Program-made: the position numbers and the translations under genes
Origin: Tenrec ecaudatus
Lineage: Eukaryota > Chordata > Mammalia > Afrosoricida > Tenrecidae
NCBI RefSeq assembly: GCF_050624435.1
Contig: NC_134540.1
Location: 107,785,739 to 107,849,738, forward strand
Direction of reading: 5' to 3'
Length of the DNA stretch: 64,000 nucleotides
In this document: positions 21,894 to 33,445 of the stretch, one piece after another
Layout: each line of letters opens with the position of its first letter
Position numbering within the stretch: position 1 is the first letter of the stretch
The notes under the pieces: generated by a model
Seen by the model: only the letters and a program-made list of their open reading frames with translations
What the model was told of the DNA's origin: nothing
Databases searched by the model: none

Positions 21894-24194
21894 CTGTTAT
21901 TTTTATTCTTCTCAAGGCTATCCACTATGTATTATGGTTCACATGTTGCATAGTCAATAAAATACAAGTAAACATCTTTCTGGTATTCACTGCTTTCAGC
22001 CAAGATCTATCTGTCTTCTGAAATGATATCCTTTGTTCCACATCCTCTTCTGAATCTTTTCTGAATCTCTGAGAGCTCCCTGTCAATGTATTGCTGCAAT
22101 CTTTGCTAGATAATCTTCAGCAAAATTTTACTTGCATGTGATATCAATTATATTGTTCTATAATTTGAGTATTCTGTTGGGCCACCTTTCTTTGGAATGG
22201 GTACAAATATGGATCTACTAGGCCTAGGCAAATGAGTGCTTCCAGTGCTTCATCAGCTTGTAGAAACATTTCATTTGGTGTACTATCATCTCCTGGAGCT
22301 TTGTTTTTGGCTAATGCTTTCAGTACAGCTTGAACATCTTCCTTCAGTTATGTTGGTTCTTGCTCATAGCAACTTCTTGAAATGGTGGAATGTCAACTAG
22401 TTCTTTCTGGTACAATGACTGTGTATTCTTTCCATCTTCCGTTTGATGCTTCCTGCATCATTGAACATTTTGCCCATGTAATCTTTTAATATTGCCCCTC
22501 AGGGCCTCACATTTTTTTTGAGCTCTTTCCATTTCAGAGAGGTTGAACACATTCTTCTTTTTGGTTTTCTAACTCCAGGTCATTAAAATATTGGGTTATT
22601 TCTTCTATAGATGCTCTTTGAAATTTCTGTTCAGTTCTTTCACTTCCTCCTTTCATCCATGGGCCGTCACTACAATTAAGAGCAAGTTTCAGACTCTCTT
22701 CTGACATTCACTTTGATCTTTTCTTTCTTTCCTGTCTTTTTACTGACTTTTTGATTTCTTCATGAATGATGTTCTTGATGTCATCCCACAGCTCTTCTCT
22801 AACTCGTATTTAATGAAGCAAATCTGTTCTGGAGATGGTCACAAAATTTAGGTGGGATATAGCCCAGTCATAGTTTGGCTCTTGTGGACTTTAAAATTTT
22901 TCTTCAGCTTCAACCTGAACTTATATTTGAGCAATTGATTATCTCTTCCACAGTCAGCCGCTAGCCTGGATTTAGATCCTGATATTGAGTTTGTTGATCG
23001 CTTCCTCCCACAGATGTAGTTGATTTTTTCCCTGTGCATTCCACTTGGAGAAGTCACTGTTTCTGTTGTTGAGAAAATTGTGTTTTCAAGTTTGGGGTGT
23101 TGCAAAATTCTACCATACAATCTCCACCTACTTTTCTATCACCGTGACCACATTTTCCAACTATGTGCCAACCTCTTTGTTTCCAACTTCTGCAAGCCAA
23201 TATTTATCAATGCAACTTGAGTACACATTTTTTTCAGACTGAAGTAGTTGGTAGAATTCTTCAATTTCTGCAGTACTGCCTTGTTTGGTGTATACGTTTG
23301 AATAATAGTTGCATCCATTGGATTTCCTTGAAGGTGGATAGATGTAATCCTCTCACAGAGAGCATATGAAATTGTCTTTTTGGACCATGAATGCAATCCC
23401 TTTTGATTGTGTCATTCCTGGCATAGTAAACTATATTGGTTCTGAGATTCAAAATGGCCAATACCAGTCCATTTCAAATCACTAAAAGCCTGGGATATCT
23501 TTTACATCCCATTTCATTTTTTATGACTTCTAATTTTTCTAGATTCATACACATTTCAAGCTCCAATTATTAACAGATGTTCTTAGTTGTTTCTCCTCAT
23601 TTGCGTTGTGCTCTGTCAGCAAATAAAGGTCCCAAAGGCTTTGCTCCAGAAGGCTTTACTTAACTCATGTAATTGCGTTCAATTCTACTTTGGGAAGACA
23701 GATTGTCCTTAGCTTTATTTTGAATGTCGTTCAACCTGAGGGCCTTCTTGCACTATATTTGACCATGTTCCGCTGTTCTTCATGAGGTTTTCAGGTTTTG
23801 ACTATATTTCAATGCTGTTCATAAGTTTTCAGTGTCTCATTCCTCTGAAGTGGACAACACATTCCTTCTTTCCTGTCTCTTCATAGCTCTGCTGAAATCT
23901 GTTCACTCTGGGGAACTATGCTGGTATTTGAAATACCAGTGATATTTCAGTGATAGCTTCTAGCATCACAACAACACACAGCCACCACAGTAGGGTAAAC
24001 TAAAAGAAAAAAGATGGAGGAAACATGTAGGTACCCATTTTGTCAGTCTCTGGATTATTCCAGTGCTGCCCACGCCACAGGGGACACCGTTGTTCCTCCC
24101 TTTGGGAAACAGTAGGCTAGAAAGTGTTAACATATAGAACTGGGTAAAACCAGTAACTATTATTGTTCTTGATATATTGATTGCTTCACTAACT

Positions 24195-24310
24195 ACTTCA
24201 CCTTTCCTAGTCTCGGTCCCCTTTTCTTTAAAAATGGGAAATAATAGTTTACTCACCCTTAAGGTTGTTGCAAAGATTAAATCATTATTATAAAGTTTAA
24301 ATACTGGAGG
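24195..24310 (+). repeat. MIR-like SINE
   Basis: 'aaaaatgggaaataatagtt' and 'aaggttgttgcaaagattaa' followed by 'aaagtttaaatactgg' fit the 3' half of MIR. Confidence 0.6.
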
Positions 24311-24479
24311 CAATGGTAGTGCAGTGGGGATTGAAGGGGAAGATAGTACTCCAGAACATGGAAACGAGGAATCAAAGGAGGTAGGTCAGGATAGTCAGGG
24401 TTTGATAAATAGTTTAAGTTGATGAATACAAATTGATTATCTAAAATATAACCTCCCATCTGATTCACAATAACAATTG

Positions 24480-24800
24480 CATTAAGTTATGTCCTGCACC
24501 TTAAGATAGCTTTTGTCAGAGATTTGAATTGCAACTCCTGCTGCTTTCTTCAGATTGCCATTAGTTTGATATACTTTTCACCATCCTTCGAACCTTAACC
24601 TGTGTTTGTCTGTGAGCTTGAGATGTGTCTCTTGCAGACAACAGATTGATGTGTTTTGCTTCCTAATTCCAGTCAGTAAGCCTTTGTCTTTTAATGGGTG
24701 CATTGAGACCATTGAAGTCACAGTAATTACATCCATCTCTGCATTCTTTGCTGTCATCTCGTACTTTTTGTGGTAGATTTTTCCCCTCTCTTCCTCCTTA
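24480..24800 (-). mobile_element. L1 ORF2 5' (endonuclease) fragment, antisense
   Basis: 'gagatgtgtctcttgcagac' (reverse of the L1 CLQETHL block), 'cagtaagcctttgtctttta' and 'ttgaagtcacagtaattac' are the antisense L1 endonuclease region. Confidence 0.65.
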
Positions 24801-24889
24801 GCTGTGTGTTGTGTATGTGTGTGAGGGATTCATTCTTGCCTTCTTTTCACCATTAGGTCAAAGATGACTTGGGAATTGCTTTTGGTGCA

Positions 24890-25015
24890 TCTGGGAGTTT
24901 AAAGGCTTGAAGGCAAAGAAGCAGCCCTCTATCAGGGAAGCAACAAAACCCACATGGAAGAAGCACAGCAGCCTGTGTGATTATTAGATGTCCATAGGAA
25001 GAGGTATCCAAAGTT
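24890..25015 (+). mobile_element. L1 3'UTR fragment
   Basis: 'taaaggcttgaaggcaaaga', 'cccacatggaagaagcacag' and 'cagcctgtgtgatt' match the module of the long L1 3'UTR. Confidence 0.75.
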
Positions 25016-25059
25016 CAAAAACTGCTTGGTCCAAAGCCATTCTCAAAATTAATTGGGAA

Positions 25060-25260
25060 ATGGATCATTGTGATCCATAAGGTTTTCACTGGCTAGTGCT
25101 TAGAATTAGCTCATCAGTCTTTGTTCCTAGTTTGTCTTTATCTGGAAACTCCACTAAAGCTTGTTAAGCATCATAGCAAGATACAAGCCTTCACTGACAG
25201 ATGAGTGGCACTGGTGCACAGCGTGGATTGGTCAGAAATGTACCTGAATGGCATCTGAGA
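25060..25260 (-). repeat. RTE 5' leader-like fragment, antisense
   Basis: 'ataaggttttcactggctag', 'ttgttcctagtttgtcttta' and 'tctggaaactccactaaagc' follow the reversed RTE 5' leader. Confidence 0.5.
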
Positions 25261-25284
25261 ATTCTACCACTGTTCTATAATGCC

Positions 25285-25326
25285 CCTCGCTAATTTTAAC
25301 AGAAACCTCGCTAATTTTAACAGAAA
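25285..25326 (+). repeat. 21-bp tandem duplication
   Basis: cctcgctaattttaacagaaa occurs twice in direct succession without mismatch. Confidence 0.9.
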
Positions 25327-25334
25327 CCTTAAGA

Positions 25335-25440
25335 GTGAGTACTATTATTTTATTATTTTAAAGAAGAGGGAACTAAGACTTGGAGAGGTAAAGTAATTAG
25401 TAACTAGTGACAGAGTCAAGAACAATGACCTTGTCCAATT
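25335..25440 (-). repeat. MIR-like SINE, antisense
   Basis: 'gggaactaagacttggagag' followed by 'gtaaagtaattagtaactag' and 'gacagagtcaagaa' is the reverse of the MIR core ending at the B-box side. Confidence 0.5.
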
Positions 25441-25519
25441 TCGTCCTTAGGCGCTCCAGTTTTGAGATACAGAACATATGCCATATACCACAGTATTCTC
25501 TTCTCACCCATAAAAAATC

Positions 25520-26890
25520 AGATTAAAAATATAAAACCATTTTAATGGGAGTTCTTACAGACATGACAATCCATAGTTCAATCACATCAAGCAGAGGTGT
25601 ACAATTGCTACAATCATCATTTCAAAACATGTATTTTCTTCTTGAACTCTTTGATATCAGCCCCTCTTTACCACCTCTCTCCCCGACCAGACCCTCCAGG
25701 AAACATTAGGCCTTTCTTTTCTATAATAGTTTTTAAAATTTTCCCATAGCTTATGTAATCCAATCTAGGCATCACATACACGTCTGTTGCTAGATCCCAT
25801 TGAGTAGGGTTATGTAGTCATCAGTGCCATCACAACCCATTCCATCACCGTCACCTCCTCTTCCTGAACCTTCAGGGACCCATTAGTCCTGTCACTGTGC
25901 CTGGTGGGTTATCTATGTTGGTTTTCATGTACCGAATGATCTCAAATATACAAATGAACATATGCAAATCTAACATGATGAATGAGGTAAAACAAATAAA
26001 AACCATAACAGTAAGGGCTGGTAATATTAAAGAACTAGAGGATCATTTTGTGATTCATCAGTGCCATACCACACCTTGGATTTATCATCCCTTTGTGTGG
26101 TCCTTCTAAGGGGGACTGTCCAATTATCATATAGGTGGGTTTTGGGTTTCCACATATATTTGATTGCTTGTTTTTTAACTTCTGATACTTTTCACCAACA
26201 CTTCATAATCACACAGGCTGGTGTGCTTCTTCCATGTAGGCTTTGTTTCTTCCTGGATACATGGCTGCTTGTTTAACTATAAGCCTTTAAGACCCCAGAT
26301 GCTATGTCTTTTAACAACCAGATACCATCATCTTTCTTCACTACATTTGCTTATGTACGCATTTTGTCTTCAGTAATCATATCAGGAAGGTGAATATTTA
26401 CAATGCCACATTTTTAGGACAAACCATTCTTATAATTTGGTAAGACTTAAGTAGTGGTCCAAAGTCCTTCTACTTCCTTGTTGCATATATATATACACAC
26501 AAACACATACACACATATATGTATATATATATATATTCCTTCTTCCCTCTTTGTATCCTCCTCTTACCCCACTATTCTGTTTACCTGTTGTTCACCTCTC
26601 AGTATTTCCTCTCCAATACAATTCAATTGATTAAACTTGAAAATCTACACCCACTTCACCATCAATTTTAGAACATGTAGTACCCATCATTGCTGGCTCC
26701 CCACTCACTCCTTCCATTCCCCCCCCCCATTCCCCACAGCAATCGTTGGGTCAGTCACTGTCTCCATATGACTGATGATCCTGTCTACCTTGCATAGATA
26801 AACACCAAACAAATCACAACCATAAACCATACAGATAGTCACAATCCTAACATAGAGCAGATTAATATCTATTTGTTAAATAGAGAGAAG
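25520..26890 (-). mobile_element. Older L1 3'UTR copy, antisense
   Basis: It contains the diverged tail (accattttaatgggagttct), the pyrimidine-rich tract, the 'cacacaggctggtgtgcttc' module once only, 'agcctttaagaccccagatg', and the distal part to about 26890. More diverged than the copies at 17 and 59 kb, and with a single rather than doubled module. Confidence 0.7.
26477..26540. repeat. (TA)n/(CA)n-rich microsatellite
   Basis: Alternating TA and CA dinucleotides with interruptions, within the L1 3'UTR. Confidence 0.85.
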
Positions 26891-26894
26891 GACA

Positions 26895-29092
26895 TGAGGT
26901 AGGTAGTTTATTGTGTCAACTTGGTTGATACCCACATGTGGGGTTAATTGAAGGGCAGAGGAATAAATGGTTCAGTGAACCTCACCTTTATAGTTCTCAG
27001 GTCTTTTGCTTTCTGATGGTCAGACCACGGTGCAGCTGCCTCAGCCAGTTCCCTGCTTCAGCTGGCAAGGCTCACTTCCTGCAAGACGTCTCTGAGGAGA
27101 AGCCACATGGACCTACCCTGATGCCGCCTGGGTGCTGGAGCACCCGTTTGGAGACCCCTGCCAGCGCTGAGATGCTTATACACATTCACTGACTTGGCTA
27201 TCCTCCTGCAGTCGGCATCATTGTGTCTGTTTTGTGAGATGAAGTAGGACTTTCTGGAGTGGTGTTGGACATATGGGTTAATGGGTTAATGTTGGTCTTT
27301 TGGGCTTGGACAGCACTGGGTTGGGATGTTTTCTTAATGTGCACTTAACCTTTATATAAAATTCTCTCTTTTTTTATCTGTAAGAAAGAGATTTATTTCA
27401 AATCATTTTATTGGGGGCTCATACAACTCTTATCACAACCCATCCATCCATTGTGTCAAGCACTTTTGTACATTTGCTGCCATCATCATTCTCAAAACAT
27501 TTTCATTCTACTTGAGCCCTTAGTATCAGCTCCTCATTTTACCCCCTCCCTCCCCCATCCCTCATGAACCGTTGTTAATTTATAAAATTTTTTTCATGTA
27601 TTACACTGTCCGATGTCTCCCTTCACCCACATTTCTGTTGTCTGTCCCCCAGGGAGAGGGTTATATATAGATACTTGTAATCGGTACCTCCTCCCCCCCT
27701 CCCCCCGCATCTTCTCCTTGCTCTCCTGGTATCACTACTCTCATTATTGGTCCTGAGGGATTTATCTGTCCTGGATTCCCTGTGTTTCCAGCTCTTATCA
27801 GCACCAGTGTACATCCTTTGGTCTAGTTGGATTTGTAAGGTAGAAGTAGGGTCATGATAGTAGGCGGTGGGAAGCATTAAAGAACTAGAGGAGTATTGTG
27901 TGTTTCATCGGTGCTACACTGCACCCTGACTGACTCATCTCTTCCTTGTGCCCCTTTTGTGAGGGGATATGCAGGTGCCTATAGGTGGGCTTTGGGTCTC
28001 CTCTCCATACTCCTCCTCATTCACAATGATAAGATATTTTGTTCTGGGTCTTTGATGCCTGATTCCTGATCCCATTGACACCTCATGATCACACAGGCTG
28101 GTGTGCTTCTACCATGTGGGCTTTGTCGCTTTTCAGCTACATGGCCACTTATTTATCTTCAAGCCTTTAAGACTTTAAGCCTCTAAGACTTTATCAGCTC
28201 CTAATTTTCCCCTCCCTGCTCCCCCTCCCCCATGAACCCTTGATCGTTTATAAATTATTATTATTTTGTCATATCTACACCGTCTGGCATCTCCCTTCAC
28301 CCACTTCTCTGTAGTCCATCCCCCAGGGAGGAGGTTATTTGTGGATCCTTGTTATCTGTTTCCCTTCTCCCTCACCCCCTGTCTTGTTTTTTTTGTGTGT
28401 GTGCATATTATTATCTCTGCAGGTCCATCTACATAAGATAGGCAGGATAAACAATGTGGAGGAGAAAACAATAGGACCTTTAGTTCCAGGGGGGACATGG
28501 GAGATGGGGAAGTAGGGAAAAGAAGTGGGTTTTAACAAACCCAGGGACAAGGGAAAAACAAGTGTGCCAAAATTGATGGCAAGGAGGGTGTAAGAGGCTT
28601 GGTTGAGCTTAATTAAGGGTAAAGAAACAGAGAGAAATTACTGAAACCCAAATGAAGGCTGAACATGATAGTGGGATAAGAGGACAATAAAAGGAAATAG
28701 AGGAACTAGAAGACAAAGGGCATTTATAGAGGTCTAAATACAGGCATTTATATATATATATATATATTTATATATGACAATGGGGAAGTAGATCTGTGTG
28801 CAGATATTTATAGGTTTACTATTAAGGTAGCAAAGGAACATTGGGCCTCTACTCAAGTGCTCCCTCAATGCAAGAACACTTTGGTCTATTAAACTGGCAA
28901 TCCATGATGCTCACCTTCCTGACATGATCACTGAAGACAAAGCGGGTGTATAAGCAAATGTGGTGAAGAAAGCTGATGGTGCCTAGCTATCAAAAGATAT
29001 AGCATCTGGTGTCTTAAAGGCTTGAAGATAAAACTCTCTCTTATACATGAGTTTCTGTGGATTTGTTTCTATAAAGTACCCAACCTAACACA
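26895..29092 (-). mobile_element. ERVL-like LTR interrupted by an inverted L1
   Basis: On the plus strand it starts tgaggtaggtagtttattgt and runs to 'tttatataaaa' at 27360. It resumes after the L1 at 29028 with 'actctctcttatacatgagt' and ends 'cctaacaca' at 29092. In LTR orientation this gives the TGTGTTAG ... CTACCTCA ends shared by the family. Flanks ggaca / ttaca match at 3 of 5 positions. Confidence 0.8.
27371..29027 (-). mobile_element. L1 3'UTR copy with 5' inversion (twin priming)
   Basis: Flanked by 15-bp duplications (27356-27370 and 29028-29042, one mismatch). The left part from 27371, with T-run and 'ttattgggggctcatacaac', is antisense and ends at 'cttcaagcctttaagac' near 28172. 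The right part, 28400-29027, is sense and ends at the same point of the L1 sequence ('gtcttaaaggcttgaag'). That is the geometry expected from twin priming. A further 28180-28390 segment repeats part of the antisense tail region, an extra rearrangement. Confidence 0.85.
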
Positions 29093-29635
29093 TTACAGTA
29101 CCTTGGGAGTGGGGTACTGGAGAAACAAATCTTAAGATTGAGGGTAGATGTTTGTGTTTGTTTGACCTCTCCCTCATGGTAGTTTTTCTTTGTCTAGCCA
29201 GAGGTCATATAAAGCCATACTTTACTCAGTTGTTTTCTGAGAAAAATATGGGAAGTATGAAAATAGAAATTTTGTAAACCCACTTGCTTTAAGCTATTAA
29301 AATTTGATCTTCAGATGGGTTTAGGCCACACCTGCAAAGAAAGCTTTGAAAATATATGCCCCACCCAGTGCTTTGGAGTACTCAGGAACCAGTAGTCTTT
29401 GTCAGAAGCTGGAAAAATTCTGGAACCACGAAGAAAACTCCTCTCTGGGACTGAATGTTAAAGGGAGCCTATGGGCAGGCTGAAATGCTTGCTAGGTGAC
29501 CACCTGGATATACTAGTTGAGTGGAAGTGGGAGAAATGCAGCAATAAAGAGACGGGTTGAGTGTGGCCACTGACACCTGTGGACCTGGTTTACAAGGGAA
29601 AAAGGAATATGAGAGCAGGTGAGGCAGTCCACATT
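29093..29635. other. No recognised gene or repeat
   Basis: Mixed sequence between the LTR and an unclassified repeat. No ORF of note. Confidence 0.4.
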
Positions 29636-29639
29636 GAGC

Positions 29640-29990
29640 TGACCAGAACCCGACCAGATGGAGATTTTTGAGCCTGTGAACTGGTGCATATTGTTGCTGT
29701 CTTTATCGATGGCCTGTCTGGATTTGACTTTGCTTATGGATGCAGACTTCACAAGGTTCCAACTGGAATGAGGACTCTTCATGTTGAAAAATATGATTGT
29801 CTCCTCAGAGAACTGGGTTGATGTAAGTGGGCAGTATATAAATTGGATACTCAAAATTGGGGGGGATAAAGGCATGAAGTGGTTGGCTTTCAAACTTTCA
29901 TAGGTTGGGGAACATATTCACAGGATTAAGGTATACTGGGTTTTACTTAATTGCAATTGTGAAGCTAAAGAATTATGTATAGGTACCAGG
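29640..29990 (+). repeat. Unclassified interspersed repeat, copy A
   Basis: Aligns with 35155-35520 through several shared blocks: 'gatttgactttgcttatgga', 'ctcagagaactgggttgat', 'aattggat', 'gaagtggttggct' and 'cacaggatta', ending in a 'gcaattgtgaagc'-like stretch. The two copies differ at many positions, so it is old. Its family is unknown to me. Confidence 0.6.
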
Positions 29991-30006
29991 TTGCCAAGGG
30001 GTCGAT

Positions 30007-30522
30007 TGAGGTAGTTAATTTATTGTGCCAACCTGGCCCATAAACACATGTGGGGTTAATTGAAGGGCAGCAAGAGAAATGGCTCAGTGAGCTTTGCCTT
30101 TCTAGTTCTCCAGTCTCTTGCTTTCTGATAGTTGCACCAGGGTGCAGCTGCCTTAGCGATTTCCCTGCTTCAGCTGGCAAGGCTCACTTCCTGCAAGACA
30201 TCCCTGAGGAGAAGCCTACCCTGATGCAGTCCTGGGTGCTAGAGCAGCCGTGTGGAGACCCCTGCAAGCACTGAGATGCTTACACATTCACTGACTCGGC
30301 TTTCCTCCTGCAGTCGGCATCATTGCGTCTGTTTTGTCAGATGGAGGAGGACTTTGTGGCCTGGTGTTGGATAGATGGGTTAATGGGTTAATGTTGGACT
30401 TGTGGGCTTGGGCAGCACTGGGTTTGGATGTTTTCTTGATGCGCACTTAACCTTTATATGAAACTCTCTCTTATACATGAGTTTCTATGGATTTGTTTCT
30501 CTAAAGTGCCCAGACTAACACA
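30007..30522 (-). mobile_element. ERVL-like solo LTR
   Basis: Plus-strand ends are tgaggtagttaatttattgt and 'cagactaacaca'. The full family sequence is present: 'cacatgtggggttaattgaa', 'ggcaaggctcacttcctgca', 'gtgtggagacccctgc', 'tcctcctgcag' and 'ctcttatacatgagtttcta'. Flanks tcgat / caaac do not match. Same orientation as the LTR at 26895-29092, but the intervening sequence shows no retroviral genes. Confidence 0.8.
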
Positions 30523-31284
30523 CAAACCACCAGTCCAGTTCCCATTTCTTTCAGGGTTACATATCCCTGGCCCCTCTTATCTAACAACACACCCTTTTAG
30601 TCTTCAGCATTTGCGTCTGAAACACGAGCATCCTAAAAGTCCCCATGGAAATTCCTACAGCCAGGGATGGAGGTGTCTATGGCCCTCTTGCTACACCCTC
30701 CACCTCAGTTACACCTTTAGACCATCAGTGACACCCTTGTGAATAATCCCCAATCAGTTCAGATGGGGTGCCAAGTGCTGCCCCCGAGTCAGATGTCTAT
30801 GATTGGGATTTTGTGTGGCTTTCCCCCTATTACTAGTCTGTTGCCCTCCTCTCTTGAATTTCCCCCATGTGGGCAGGTCAGACCCACCTCTCTCCCAGAA
30901 CTGTATCTTTAGGGCTGTGCTCTGCAGCACTGTCATCTAGGGAGAGGATGACATGTCTTGAACTAAGGCCAGCCCTGAGGTCATCTCTGAGAATGAGCTA
31001 CTCCGGGCAGAAACATAGATAACTGAATGTCGTATCAGCTAGCCTGAGATAGAGGGAGTGGACATTGGCTTTATTTAAAGTTATTTGTGTTGTAATACGT
31101 ATCTAGGTCTTGTTATATTCCACTTGGTATCCTTTGATCCAAGATATATTTGAACAGTGCAAATTACAGGAATTTAGAAATTTCCCCAAATATCATTTTC
31201 CCTTTATTAGGAATGGAATAGCAGGTAGTTCCCATTTTTGTCTTAAAAGGGGGCCAGAAATAAGAATTATTGTACAATAAATAT
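30523..31284. other. No recognised gene or repeat
   Basis: No coding signal and no similarity that I can identify. Confidence 0.4.
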
Positions 31285-31480
31285 GGAGCCCTGATGGCAG
31301 AGTGGGTTCCATGATTGATTCCTAACCACAAAATCAGCTGTTCACACCGACCAGCTGCTCCATAAAAGAAAGGTGGCTCTTTCTGTTCTACAGATTTCCA
31401 GCCTTGGAAGCCAATGGAAATGTCCCCTCGGTCCTACGGTGCTGTCATGAGTCATAACCGGCAACTGGTATTGAGGTTAG
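31285..31480 (+). repeat. AfroSINE-type SINE
   Basis: It starts gagccctgatggcagagtgg (the tRNA-like A-box side), has 'cagccttggaagccaatgg' in the body and ends with 'gctgtcatgagtcataaccg'. It is one of the clearest sense copies and supports an afrotherian origin. Confidence 0.8.
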
Positions 31481-31756
31481 TGCAATAAATAGAGATTTAA
31501 ATGTTCTGAAACTCAAAGTTGGCCTGTCAGAGTTCAACCTCTTCTATTAAAAACAAAATATTCCAGTCTTGTTATAAGATGGAGCAGCTTCTCCACCTGT
31601 ACCCTGAAACCCTTCAAGGAAAAGTTTGAATTTTTCTTATGAAAAGCTTGGCGGCAACTTCACTTCTGGTACGTTTAACAGGAGTTATATATTGGAGTCT
31701 AGATATTAAAAGGTGTTGGGGAATATTTGCTACATGATTTGAAGATGAAAAATTTA

Positions 31757-31805
31757 GATCTCATGTATATATATATGTATATATATATATATGTATATAT
31801 ATATA
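31757..31805. repeat. (TA)n microsatellite
   Basis: TA dinucleotides interrupted by two GTATATA steps. Confidence 0.95.
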
Positions 31806-31984
31806 AAGATGCTAGGAAGTTTTATATTTTCAACCCTTTAAATGGTCATCACATAACTGAGGACATATATGTGCCATTTCAATTCTCTCGTCATTTCTCC
31901 AGTCTTCTCAAGCTAGTTTCTGGCTTTGAAGATCCAACGTGTAGTCTCTGTATCGATTGCATGGTCTCCCAGACCAGAAAAAAT

Positions 31985-32170
31985 GAAAAACCTGGTGCCA
32001 TCTAATCAATTGTAACTCATGGTGATCCCATAAGACAGAGAAGAACTGGCCTTTGGGTTTCCAAGACTTTACATATTTTAAAGGCTGCTAAGTTACTGGT
32101 GGGTTTGAACCACTGAGCTTCTGTTTGGCAGCTCAATGTGTACCCAACTAGCCATCTGGGTCCGTGTGCC
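31985..32170 (-). repeat. AfroSINE-type SINE, antisense
   Basis: 'ctggtgccatctaatcaatt', 'gatcccataagacagagaag', 'gtgggtttgaaccactgagc' and 'ccatctgggtcc' trace the reversed SINE from tail to head. Confidence 0.75.
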
Positions 32171-32489
32171 ACTTCCCTTGGAAGTCCCTTAATATCTAAT
32201 TCTCCTCAAATATTTCCTACCTTTTTTATCTTCTGCAATTTCTCGGTCTGAATTCTGCTCATATGTAACACTAGGATCATAAAGTAGTAACATTTACTAG
32301 CTCTAAGTAGAGTGCAACACCGTATCTAAGAAACTCGAGCTGATGTAGTCTTTCGCAGTGAAATTTTCTGAATCACATCACTCCCAATCACCTCAGGAGC
32401 AGTTCTAAAAACCAAGACACCCACAAGAACTTTTTTGTTGGACTGTGTAATAATGGTTAAGATTTATTCAGTCTTACATGCTTCACAGG

Positions 32490-32640
32490 AACTGATATGC
32501 ATGGCATCATTGAATCCTCATGACAATTTAAGCAGTCATGATTATTTATATGCTCTCATTTATGCAGCTTTTAAGCCTGATACAAATTAAATGACAGGGA
32601 CTGAATCCAGAAACCCAAAGTAAGAGCACCAATTCTGCTT
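32490..32640 (-). repeat. Possible MIR, antisense
   Basis: 'gcagcttttaagcctg ... gacagggactgaatccagaa' fits the reversed core and B box. Weak. Confidence 0.35.
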
Positions 32641-33224
32641 TCCAGTTTGGATTTTAGAAGTGGTGTGTGTCAGCTCTGCTGAACTGATACGTTAAGAGAG
32701 GACAGCCCCTAGGGGCGACTGAGGAACCCACTCTCTTCACACTGGCCTCTCCTTATGTTTCCTTTCCCTCCTACCCATCCTGAAAAGTAGGTGGTACTCT
32801 TTGCTGTGGACCTGGTAGAAGTCCATAAGTATAACATGAGGTGAGTGAGACCTTTGCTTTGTGCAATATTTATGTGGGCCCCCAGATTTAATAATCAAAA
32901 TGAATACAATTTTAATGCAATATTTTTAGAGGAAATAAATGTGCAAAAGATTAATGAAGAACTAAATGTCAAGATTTAAATAAAGGTTGGATCATTGAGG
33001 TCCTGGGTCTGCTGGTTACCAGACCCTAGAATGGAGACTAGGCAAGAGGGTGTGCCAGGGGATTGCCTTCTGCTCATGGCCAACCTGGTATCCTCACACT
33101 CTCAGGGACTTTCTTGGACTCTTAGTAATATTCTGGTTCTTCTAACCAACTGTCTGTGCAGGTATCTTACACAGAGACATCATGAAATAAGAGGCACCCA
33201 CATGGAGGTACTCTGGAAGGCATC
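32641..33224. other. No recognised gene or repeat
   Basis: An 83-codon frame at 32995-33246 has no recognisable content. Confidence 0.4.
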
Positions 33225-33445
33225 AAACCCCAAGCCAATCAGTTGACGTCACATCAATTCCAACTCTTGGTGATCTGCACCCTGTTGGCCTTTGAAAGCT
33301 GTGATCTTTTGGAAGTAGATAACAAGGCCTTTATTCCAAAGTGCGCCAGGTTCAAGCTGTCAAGCCTTTGTATAAGAGTCAAGCCCTTAATCATTTGTAC
33401 CACTCAGAAATTCTTTTGTAGCCAACACCAACGCAGTGTTTCCTC
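33225..33445 (-). repeat. AfroSINE-type SINE, antisense, diverged
   Basis: 'caccctgttggcctttgaaa', 'aagtagataacaaggccttt' and 'gccaggttcaagctgtcaag' lie in the reversed SINE order. Confidence 0.5.

Larger units (their letters stand above)
20315..23995 (-). mobile_element. Near-complete RTE-class LINE, antisense, carrying an LTR and an L1 tail
   Basis: Read from right to left, the element has a 5' leader (23995-23830; 'atagcttctagcatcacaac' reversed), an endonuclease region, a linker, a reverse transcriptase and the 3' end near 20315. The endonuclease pieces are at 22848-23461. They include DYICG-type NYICGRKRSTNSISG, AADCGRDNQLLKYKF, and SIHLQGNPMDATIIQTYTP, the 'IYAP' strand. The RT active-site block is DDTA near 21530. 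Two younger insertions interrupt it: an LTR at 20473-20930 and an L1 tail at about 21771-21893. Many stops and frameshifts show it is inactive. RTEs nick DNA with an APE-like endonuclease and reverse transcribe from the nick; they are thought to supply the machinery for AfroSINEs, which share the tail. Confidence 0.85.

Noticed and set aside
29093..30006. Provirus interior between two same-orientation LTRs (26895-29092 and 30007-30522)
   Set aside because: No primer-binding site or gag/pol-like translation was found, and the only repeat there also occurs elsewhere next to an oppositely oriented LTR.
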